Assembly (NCBI GenBank): GCA_022562855.1
Contig: JADFON010000169.1
Coordinates: 1-5,235, forward strand
Origin: Candidatus Zhuqueibacterota bacterium
GTDB lineage: Bacteria; SM23-31
Reading direction: 5' to 3'
DNA length: 5,235 nucleotides
Below the pieces are notes generated by a model that was given only the letters and a program-made list of their open reading frames with translations, was not told the DNA's origin and ran no database searches. The position numbers were made by a program, and so were the translations under genes. Shown here one piece after another: positions 1 to 5,235 of the stretch (the stretch's first letter is position 1; each line of letters starts with the position of its first letter).

Positions 1-94
1 GACCCCGCTTTGTGCACAAATGTTTCACGTAGCGACCACTCACGTGGCGGGTCAGGGACGACCCGAACTACGGTGTTTTAGGGTTTTGCAACAC
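1..94. other. GC-rich palindromic segment at left edge, identity unknown
   Basis: No gene is recognisable here. The segment is dense in short inverted repeats: TTTGTGCACAAA at 9-20 is a perfect 12-bp palindrome; CACGT (26-30) pairs with ACGTG (42-46); CGGGTC (48-53) pairs with GACCCG (60-65) around a 6-base loop; GTGTT (73-77) pairs with AACAC (90-94). GACCCCGC at 1-8 can also pair with GCGGGTC at 47-53 with one bulged C, which would enclose the first two elements. Two + frames are open from the edge, to a TAG at 79 and a TAA at about 101, so the 3' end of an upstream gene is possible. It could also be the end of an insertion sequence or an extragenic palindromic repeat. From about 95 to 228 the DNA is AT-rich and I see nothing specific in it. 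Confidence 0.3.
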
Positions 95-228
95 TCTCTG
101 TAAATATATGAGGTTTTCTGTGTTTAATCATTGAAAATCAAAGCATTCAGTGACAATCTATGTCAAAAAAATAGGAAAACAAGCTATTTAAATTGCCGGT
201 AAAGGATTTCCACCTTGTAGAAGATTGG

Positions 229-258
229 TTGACAAAAGTGTAAAAAAAATGTACCTTT
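229..258 (+). promoter_or_regulatory. Putative promoter for spmAB
   Basis: A perfect TTGACA lies at 229-234. Seventeen bases further on, TACCTT at 252-257 matches a sigma-70 -10 box only weakly (3 of 6). The same bases fit the Bacteroidota pattern better: TTG at 229-231 as the -33 element, then TACCTTT at 252-258 as the -7 element (consensus TAnnTTTG, final G missing), with 20 bases between them. Transcription would start near 265, leaving an AT-rich leader of about 40 bases before the spmA ATG at 304. The assignment rests on pattern matching alone. Confidence 0.45.
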
Positions 259-303
259 TTGCTTACAATTAATTGAATTGATTTACACTTATGCGATAGG
301 GTT

Positions 304-903
304 ATGATAAATATTATCTGGATGATGTTGATAGTGATTGCAGTGGTGACCGCAGGTTTATCCGGGACCATGCAGGAAGTAACCAACGGCGCGATAAACG
401 GCGCTCGATCATCGGTTGACATCGCCCTTGGTCTCATCGGCGTCATGGCGTTGTGGCTCGGGGTGATGCGGGTGGCAGAAAAGGCGGGAATCGTGCAGAT
501 GATCGCACGGATGGTGAAACCGGTTATGCGGAGAATATTTCCGGAAATTCCGCCGGAGCACCCCGCGATGGGGGCAATGCTGATGAACATGGCGGCTAAT
601 GCACTGGGACTTGCGAATGCGGCGACGCCTTTGGGTCTGAAGGCGATGAAAGAACTTCAGTCTCTCAATAAAGTCAAAGACAGGGCTTCGAACGCTATGG
701 TGACCTTTCTTGCGATAAACACCTCCGATGTAACGATCATACCGATAACGGTTATCGGTATCAGGGCGATCGCAGGTTCCGCTTCGCCGACTGAGATTAT
801 CGGAACGACGATTATCGCCACGGTTTGCTCAACAGCCGCCGCGATAATCGCTGCAAAATCGCTGCAAAGATTAAAAATATTCAGGTATGACGATAGGGAT
901 TAA
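304..903 (+). CDS. spmA: Spore maturation protein A-like membrane protein (nucleoside-recognition/Gate domain)
   Basis: This 199-residue protein closely matches the SpmA family in length (Bacillus subtilis SpmA is about 196 residues) and sequence. Visible family features are the N-terminal membrane segment (about 2-20, starting MINIIW), a second at about 39-58, the conserved block IPPEHPAMGAML (82-93) leading into GLANAATPLGLKAM (102-115), the segment FLAINTSDVTIIPITVIGIR (135-154), and a last hydrophobic stretch at about 164-185. The family belongs to the nucleoside-recognition or Gate superfamily, related to parts of nucleoside transporters and FeoB. In B. subtilis SpmA works with SpmB in spore-core dehydration; in non-sporulating bacteria the substrate and role are not established. 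ATG 304 gives the family N-terminus; an ATG at 291 meets a stop after one codon. The ribosome site is weak (only TAGGG upstream). spmB follows 41 bases later, so the two probably form one operon. The coding DNA contains an exceptional palindrome at 739-761. Confidence 0.93.
   Translation: MINIIWMMLIVIAVVTAGLSGTMQEVTNGAINGARSSVDIALGLIGVMALWLGVMRVAEKAGIVQMIARMVKPVMRRIFPEIPPEHPAMGAMLMNMAANALGLANAATPLGLKAMKELQSLNKVKDRASNAMVTFLAINTSDVTIIPITVIGIRAIAGSASPTEIIGTTIIATVCSTAAAIIAAKSLQRLKIFRYDDRD
739..761. repeat. 23-bp near-perfect palindrome inside spmA
   Basis: The arms ATACCGATAAC (739-749) and GTTATCGGTAT (751-761) are exact reverse complements around a single central G at 750. All 11 pairs match, and pairing breaks at 738/762. 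The palindrome lies over codons 146-153 of SpmA (I-P-I-T-V-I-G-I), a conserved part of the protein, so coding constraint may explain some of it. The odd-length dyad with a one-base centre resembles a dimeric-repressor operator, but nothing in the window shows that it is bound. Confidence 0.8.
847..868 (+). repeat. Tandem 11-bp direct repeat at the spmA 3' end
   Basis: ATCGCTGCAAA occurs twice back to back (847-857 and 858-868). The unit is not a multiple of three, so gain or loss of one copy would shift the reading frame of the last 15 or so SpmA residues. With both copies present the C-terminus reads AAKSLQRLKIFR, which looks natural for the family, so the present form appears functional. 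Confidence 0.75.
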
Positions 904-944
904 CGGCATAAATACTAAAAAATACAAATCGATTCGGATTTAAT

Positions 945-1481
945 ATGGGTATTCGTGAAGTAATTCAGGTAATTTCAGTTTGGTCGATCCCGGTAATTAT
1001 TGCCGTAATTATTGTTACCGGATTTATAAAAAAAGTAAAAGTTTACGAAGTATTCGTAGAGGGCGCAAAGGAAGGTTTTGAGATCGCTGTCAAGATCATC
1101 CCGTTTCTGGTAGCAATCCTGGTAGCCATAGGAATGTTCCGCGAATCGGGCGCTATGGATATCCTTGTAAGCATAATATCACCGGTGACAGGGCTGTTCG
1201 GTTATCCGGCAGAAGCGCTTCCGATGGCATTTATGCGTCCATTATCCGGTTCCGGTTCTATCGGCTTGATGACAGAGCTGATAAATACCTACGGTGCAGA
1301 CTCCTTCATAGGCAGGCTCGCGTCGACGATGATGGGCAGTACCGAAACAACGTTTTACATTGTCGCTGTCTACTTCGGCAGTATCTCGATTCGTAAACAG
1401 CGCCACACAGTCGCTGCATGTCTCATTGCCGACTTTGTCGGTCTTTGCGCCGCTTTTATAATTTGCAGTATTGTTTTTTAG
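945..1481 (+). CDS. spmB: Spore maturation protein B-like membrane protein (nucleoside-recognition/Gate domain)
   Basis: This 178-residue protein has the same length as Bacillus subtilis SpmB and carries its conserved blocks: FVEGAKEGFE (37-46), IPFLVAILVAIGMFRESG (52-69), RPLSGSGS (98-105), and GSTETTFYIVAVYFGSI (131-147) followed by R-K-Q-R-H. Hydrophobic stretches at about 8-28, 50-65, 134-147 and 156-176 indicate a membrane protein. SpmB is the partner of SpmA, and the two halves occur as separate genes or as one fused protein in different lineages; here they are separate, with 41 bases between them. The start at 945 has no Shine-Dalgarno sequence, only an AT-rich leader, as expected for Bacteroidota-like translation, and it gives the family length exactly. 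Its molecular function outside spore formers is unknown. The stop (TAG, 1479-1481) is followed about 105 bases later by a strong terminator-like hairpin. Confidence 0.92.
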   Translation: MGIREVIQVISVWSIPVIIAVIIVTGFIKKVKVYEVFVEGAKEGFEIAVKIIPFLVAILVAIGMFRESGAMDILVSIISPVTGLFGYPAEALPMAFMRPLSGSGSIGLMTELINTYGADSFIGRLASTMMGSTETTFYIVAVYFGSISIRKQRHTVAACLIADFVGLCAAFIICSIVF

Positions 1482-1585
1482 ATTGTGATTTCTAAGTACC
1501 TCATTTTAATTACCGTGAATTGCCCGATTCATTTGAGGGCTTACGTTAGTTTCGGATAAAACTACAACAGCACGATACGCTTTTT

Positions 1586-1637
1586 CGCAGGGGCACGCCT
1601 GTCCCGTTTTTCGGGGGCGTGCCTGCGCCTTCTTTTT
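1586..1637 (+). terminator. Probable intrinsic terminator of spmAB
   Basis: A long bulged hairpin is followed directly by a T-tract. CGCA (1586-1589) pairs with TGCG (1624-1627); GGCACGCC (1592-1599) pairs with GGCGTGCC (1616-1623); CCCG (1603-1606) pairs with CGGG (1612-1615) around a TTTTT loop. The unpaired bases, GG at 1590-1591 and TGT at 1600-1602, are both on the 5' side. TTCTTTTT at 1630-1637 supplies the U-run. Position after spmB and before priA suits a terminator. The high GC content of the stem inside AT-rich surroundings would also fit an extragenic palindromic repeat. There is no matching A-tract on the 5' side, so termination would act on the + strand only. Confidence 0.6.
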
Positions 1638-1690
1638 GGTGCCGTGCCCGCTTTGTCTTTAATTAATAAGCCTGTAACATAAATTCAACC

Positions 1691-4174
1691 ATGAAAAGCG
1701 CCTACGCACAAGTGGTATTTCCTTTGCCGTTAAACCGGGAGTTTACCTATAAAATCCCAGAGGAAATGCAAACCCGGGTTTTACCGGGGTCGATAATATC
1801 CGCTCCCTTTCGCAACGGGTTAAAAACGGGATATATTACCGGCATTCACCACGATTCTCCTTCCTTTGCATTGAAGAACATCAGTGACTTACTTTTTGAA
1901 ACCCCGGTATTCGATGATGACCTTTTACAGCTTGCGGGGTGGATGGGCGATTATTATTTTACTTCGGTAGGGGAAATCCTGCAGGTTATGCTTCCGGTAA
2001 AATTGAACCGGGAAAGCGTTGATCTGATAACCCCTCTCGGAGAGTTAGATAAAAACGCGAAACTATCTGAACTGGAACAAAAAATTGCTGAAATTGTCCA
2101 TAGCAAAGGCAAAATAACGCCAAAGGCATTGCGCAAAGAAACGGGAAAGACCCGGCTTTATCATACCCTCGATAAGTTGAAACACCTCGGTATAATAAAA
2201 ATCGAACAAACTATTACAACCAAAAAAGCAGGCCCCAAAAAGCAGATTTTTGTACGTCCTTTGCTAAAACTCTCGAATCAAAAACAAATAAGTGTTTTTT
2301 CAAATGCTCCCGTTCAAAAAGAGCTATACAGTTATATAGTAAAGCGCAACTCCATATCAAAAATAAAGTTAGCAGCGCATTTTCCCGGTACGGACAGTTC
2401 GTTAAAATCGCTCGTGGATAAAAAGTTGATTGAAAAATACGAAAAAGAGGTAACCAGGGAATATCTTGAAGATGAAATCAAAGAACCGAAAATTTTGCCA
2501 AAGCTGACCGCCGCTCAAGAAATTGTTATCGAGGCAATTCGGAATACGACGGAAAAATCTGCTCCGGTTGGAAATTCTGAAAAGGAGGTCAGAGATTTTG
2601 TGTTTCTCCTGCATGGTGTGACCGGCAGCGGGAAAACGCGGGTATACCAGGAATTGATCCGTCAGACACTATCTAAGGGAAAAGGCGTCTTGTTTCTTGT
2701 CCCTGAAATTGCTCTCACGGACTATTTTCTGACAGAATTGCGGGAGTGCTTTGGCAAACAAGTTGCCGTTTTACACAGCAGAATGTCGCCCGGTGAACGG
2801 TATGATTCCTGGCGGTCTGTGCTCTCAGGAAAAAAACAATTGGTGATAGGTCCCCGTTCCGCAGTGTTCGCCCCGGTGAAAGACCTCTCTTTGGTTATCG
2901 TTGACGAGGAGCACGATGTATCGTACAAACAACACGAATCGCCTCCTTATTATCATGCGAGGGACATAGCGGTCTACCGGGGAAGGATAGCCCGTGCCAC
3001 CGTTGTGCTGGGTTCCGCCACGCCGAGTATGGAATCTTATTATAACGCGAAAAAGGAAAAGTACACTTTGCTTGAATTGAGGGAACGGATTGACGGAACC
3101 CTGCTTCCCGAAGTCCGGTTTATCGACTTGAAACAAAAAAGCGAAAAAAACGAGCGAGGCGGTGTTTCCCATATCAGCAGGGAATTATTGTCGGCAATAG
3201 AAGAACGGCTGAAAAAAGACGAACAGGTTCTTTTAATGCAGAACCGCCGGGGTTATTCAACCTTTATTCAATGTAATGAGTGCGGATATGTCGATACCTG
3301 CAAAAATTGTAAAATCAGCATGACATTTCATAAAAAAACACAAAAGGCGACGTGCCATTTCTGCGGATACAGCACAAAAGCGCCGTTGGTTTGTCCCGAT
3401 TGCGGGGGCAGTAAGCTCTGGTACGCCGGCGTCGGAACGCAGCAAGTCGAAGAAGTGGTAAAAGAAGCATTTCCGGGATTCAAAACCGTTAGAATGGACC
3501 TCGATTCCACGCGGTCAAAAAGCGCGCACAAAAGAATAATGGAGGGATTCGAAAAAGGAGATTCAGATATTCTCGTAGGTACTCAAATGATAGCGAAAGG
3601 TTTTGATTTCGGTAAAGTAAACCTTGTCGGAATAGTGTCTGCGGATACCGGTCTGCATATGCCGGAATTCAGGGCGGCGGAAAGGACCTTTCAACTCTTG
3701 ACGCAGGCGGCAGGCAGGGCAGGAAGAAGAAAGGAGAGAGGCAAGGTATTGATTCAAACGTATCATCCGGAACACTACAGTCTTACAGCGGCACAAAACC
3801 ACGACTACAACCGTTTTTACGAACAGGAGTCCACGATAAGGAAAGACCTTGACTATCCACCGTTTGGCAGACTGATCCTGCTGCGTTTTTCCTGTGAAGA
3901 TCAGGCAAAAGTAGAAGAAGCGGCAATCAAAACGGGAAGCTGCCTCCGCCGTCTCGGTTACAAGAAGAATCTCCTGGGTCCGGCGCCGGCGCCGATCGAG
4001 AAAATAAAGAACCGCTACAGGTGGCAAATTTTCCTGCGAAGCGGAAAAACAGTAGATCCGAACGGAAGATTGATAAAAAAGACAGCACAGTCTGCGCGAG
4101 AATTTTTCGATAAACTCCCCCTGAACAAAACCGTCAGAATGACGATCGACGTCGACCCGGTGAATTTGATGTAG
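1691..4174 (+). CDS. priA: Primosomal protein N' (replication restart helicase PriA)
   Basis: PriA binds stalled or repaired replication forks, unwinds DNA 3' to 5' with ATP, and starts reloading of the replicative helicase. The 827-residue protein is complete. An N-terminal DNA-binding region (about 1-105) is followed by a winged-helix-like region (about 120-265). Helicase lobe 1 has Walker A GVTGSGKT (309-316), DEEH (405-408), the aromatic-rich loop after it (YKQHESPPYYHARD) and GSATPS (441-446). Lobe 2 has NRRGY (518-522), GTQM (630-633) and QAAGRAGR (672-679). Eight zinc-binding cysteines lie at 528, 531, 537, 540, 555, 558, 568 and 571 in the usual four CxxC pairs. The C-terminal domain has YPPFGR (722-727) and ends in DVDPVNLM. 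It is longer than Escherichia coli PriA (732 residues). ATG 1691 is the first start after an in-frame TAA at 1667. It has no Shine-Dalgarno sequence. A weak promoter (TTGTCT 1653, TAACAT 1675, 16 apart) would give a nearly leaderless transcript. Confidence 0.97.
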   Translation: MKSAYAQVVFPLPLNREFTYKIPEEMQTRVLPGSIISAPFRNGLKTGYITGIHHDSPSFALKNISDLLFETPVFDDDLLQLAGWMGDYYFTSVGEILQVMLPVKLNRESVDLITPLGELDKNAKLSELEQKIAEIVHSKGKITPKALRKETGKTRLYHTLDKLKHLGIIKIEQTITTKKAGPKKQIFVRPLLKLSNQKQISVFSNAPVQKELYSYIVKRNSISKIKLAAHFPGTDSSLKSLVDKKLIEKYEKEVTREYLEDEIKEPKILPKLTAAQEIVIEAIRNTTEKSAPVGNSEKEVRDFVFLLHGVTGSGKTRVYQELIRQTLSKGKGVLFLVPEIALTDYFLTELRECFGKQVAVLHSRMSPGERYDSWRSVLSGKKQLVIGPRSAVFAPVKDLSLVIVDEEHDVSYKQHESPPYYHARDIAVYRGRIARATVVLGSATPSMESYYNAKKEKYTLLELRERIDGTLLPEVRFIDLKQKSEKNERGGVSHISRELLSAIEERLKKDEQVLLMQNRRGYSTFIQCNECGYVDTCKNCKISMTFHKKTQKATCHFCGYSTKAPLVCPDCGGSKLWYAGVGTQQVEEVVKEAFPGFKTVRMDLDSTRSKSAHKRIMEGFEKGDSDILVGTQMIAKGFDFGKVNLVGIVSADTGLHMPEFRAAERTFQLLTQAAGRAGRRKERGKVLIQTYHPEHYSLTAAQNHDYNRFYEQESTIRKDLDYPPFGRLILLRFSCEDQAKVEEAAIKTGSCLRRLGYKKNLLGPAPAPIEKIKNRYRWQIFLRSGKTVDPNGRLIKKTAQSAREFFDKLPLNKTVRMTIDVDPVNLM

Positions 4175-4318
4175 AGCTAAGGGATGGGGCTTTATCAATG
4201 ATTAAAGTCAAACGGAGAAAGGCGAGGCAGGGACAGGTTTTGAAACTCTTTTGATGGAACAATCATGAAGTAGTGAAAGTAGCATAATGAACGGATGCCA
4301 TTTTTCCTGGACGATACA

Positions 4319-4326
4319 AGGGAGAG
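4319..4326 (+). promoter_or_regulatory. Ribosome binding site fixing the beta-propeller gene start
   Basis: AGGGAGAG lies just before ATG 4329 and is the only clear Shine-Dalgarno-like sequence upstream of a start in this window. It supports 4329 as the original start of the beta-propeller gene even though an in-frame TAG follows ten codons later. I see no convincing promoter in the 154 bases between priA and this site. Confidence 0.5.
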
Positions 4327-4328
4327 AC

Positions 4329-5009
4329 ATGAGGAATAAAAAGTATAATAAATATATATAGGTTCTGGTCCATTACATTCTTCTGCTGATATCATTCTTA
4401 CCGTTAAGTATATTTGGACAAGAAACGGGAATCATAGACTATCCAACAATTAATTACCGGTCGGTCGAGACAATAGTAACAGTCGACGATATTTTTCTAA
4501 ACGAAGGATTGAACAGACCATTTGCAGTAAGATACTTATCAAACTCACAAAACATAGTTGTAATGGATAATGGCAACGACTGTCTATATATTTTTGACAA
4601 TACAGGAAATTTTTTGCGAAAAATTGGAAACACCGGCAGGGGACCTGCGGAATTCAGATCTCCGGTACTTCTGAATGTAAGCAGAGGTGGAACAATATAC
4701 GTTTACGATTCTTCTTTGCTTAGGATATCAATGTTTTCAGGTCAGGGCGAATTTTTAGATTCATTTCAATTATACAGAAGAATTGGCTACCAAATCCTAA
4801 ATTCTACCAATGGCTTTTCTATATCAGCTGACGACAATTTAATATTGAATCAACCAAGCGGGGGATTTTATATCTCAGAGTACTCTCCTGACGGACAATT
4901 GCAACGAGAAATTGGTAAAATTAAAGTAATAAATAAGGATAAACCCGATAGAAATATATTCTTTGCTGAAGGTTTTCCCTTTATCAGAAATTACCTTTCA
5001 GGGTTTTAG
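4329..5009 (+). pseudogene. Secreted 6-bladed beta-propeller protein, interrupted and truncated
   Basis: From ATG 4329 the frame reads MRNKKYNKYI, a TAG (4359-4361), then VLVHYILLLISFLPLSIFG and QE. Skipping the stop, this is a clear signal peptide: basic n-region, hydrophobic core, likely cleavage after G30. The mature part fits the 6-bladed beta-propeller family of secreted or periplasmic proteins of unknown ligand, with repeated strands such as NIVVMDNGNDCLYIFD, then GNFLRKIGNTGRGPAEF, whose GRGPAEF (about 103-109) is the family's GxGPGEF signature, then TIYVYDSSLLRISMF. The frame ends at a double TAG (5007-5012) after 226 codons, about 60% of the 370-400 residues I would expect, so later blades are missing. 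Without the signal peptide a product could start only at a weak site such as TTG 4509 and would stay in the cytoplasm. GC is about 36%, lower than the genes to the left, which suggests acquired or relaxed DNA. The family call is firm. Loss of function is inferred; a sequencing error or TAG read-through is possible, though spmB and priA also end in TAG. Confidence 0.65.
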
Positions 5010-5235
5010 TAGCTATGGCCTGGCATTGGCAGTCAGTAAATTGATGCCTGAGGATGAACTGCCATGCGATACGTTGAGTATGGACGGAAGTTTTGTTACT
5101 GACATTAGTGGAACTACGTTGGTAAAGTATTTTACTGAAATGGAATTGCCGGAAGCCGATCCGTTTTCTGCAGGGCAATCTTTAACCCCGACTGATTTAC
5201 CGACAGGCGAACCATGGGAAGGGAATTACAACATG
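4969..5235 (+). CDS. Unidentified acidic open frame, partial at right edge
   Basis: A frame open from 4969 (after a TGA at 4966) runs uninterrupted for 89 codons to the window end. It overlaps the last bases of the beta-propeller remnant in another frame. The first ATG is at 5044 and has no ribosome site; a second ATG is at 5080. From 5044 the visible 64 residues hold 13 Asp/Glu and one Lys, with a Pro/Gly/Thr-rich end (SLTPTDLPTGEPW). I do not recognise the family and see no beta-propeller strand pattern. GC is about 45%, against 36% just upstream. It may be the frameshifted continuation of the propeller gene, the remnant of a different gene joined at about 4985-5007, or the start of an intact gene cut by the edge. 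The other two + frames are soon closed by stops and no better minus-strand gene is seen. Confidence 0.35.

Noticed and set aside
1-94. tRNA or CRISPR repeat at the left edge
   Set aside because: There is no T-loop consensus or CCA end in a cloverleaf layout, and no repeated unit with regular spacers.
147-590. Minus-strand open frame of 147 codons across the spmA 5' region
   Set aside because: It overlaps the promoter and the conserved start of spmA; its hydrophobic runs mirror the membrane codons of SpmA on the other strand.
766-773. GCGATCGC octamer in spmA
   Set aside because: It is a single copy here. The cyanobacterial HIP1 motif has this sequence, but nothing else suggests a cyanobacterium.
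4-1656. Shared 10-mer CCCGCTTTGT at 4-13 and 1647-1656, both intergenic
   Set aside because: Several 10-base matches are expected by chance in a window this long, and the flanks do not extend the match.
3980-3989. CCGGCGCCGG palindrome in priA
   Set aside because: It is explained by alternating Pro and Ala codons in the conserved GPAPAPI motif of PriA.
3563-4198. Long minus-strand open frame of 211 codons opposite priA
   Set aside because: It lies antisense to the conserved C-terminal half of PriA, has a composition typical of a shadow frame (runs of R, S and C) and matches no family I know.
4198-4254. Short + frame encoding an 18-residue basic peptide (MIKVKRRKARQGQVLKLF)
   Set aside because: It is too short to support without conservation; only a loose GGGG lies upstream. 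It is best treated as chance in the intergenic gap.
4344-4349. Perfect TATAAT just after ATG 4329
   Set aside because: No -35-like sequence lies 16-18 bases upstream (the bases there are GGAGAG), and the bases are explained by codons for K-Y-N-K.

Overview
The window carries three intact chromosomal genes on the + strand, then a damaged secreted-protein gene and an unidentified reading frame that runs off the right edge. The source is probably a member of the Bacteroidota or the wider FCB group (Ignavibacteria, Chlorobi, KSB1, Marinimicrobia and similar). Three things suggest this: a promoter upstream of the first gene that fits the Bacteroidota -33/-7 pattern, AT-rich leaders without a Shine-Dalgarno sequence before spmB and priA, and a 6-bladed beta-propeller gene of the kind common in that group. 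No rRNA or other phylogenetic marker is present, so this is an inference.

Layout. Bases 1-303 hold no convincing gene: 1-94 is a GC-rich, palindrome-rich stretch cut by the window edge, followed by AT-rich DNA with a promoter at about 229-258. spmA (304-903) and spmB (945-1481) encode two small membrane proteins of the nucleoside-recognition (Gate) family, 41 bases apart and probably co-transcribed. A 209-base gap holds a strong bulged hairpin followed by a T-tract (1586-1637), probably the spmAB terminator. priA (1691-4174) encodes a full-length primosomal helicase with all motifs and eight zinc-binding cysteines.

From 4329 the character changes. A 6-bladed beta-propeller gene starts with a good ribosome binding site and a textbook signal peptide, but the signal peptide is interrupted by an in-frame TAG, and the reading frame ends early at a double TAG (5007-5012). 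GC content falls to about 36% here, against roughly 45-55% in the genes to the left. Just past that stop another frame, open since 4969, continues to the right edge at about 45% GC and encodes a very acidic, unrecognised protein. The simplest reading is a decayed accessory gene beside a stable housekeeping block.

The genes do not form one pathway. PriA restarts collapsed replication forks. SpmA and SpmB are paired membrane proteins linked to spore-core dehydration in Bacillus subtilis; outside spore formers their role is unsettled. I found no CRISPR array, tRNA, rRNA or complete mobile element. The most unusual non-coding signals are a near-perfect 23-bp palindrome inside spmA and the multi-partner hairpin between spmB and priA.
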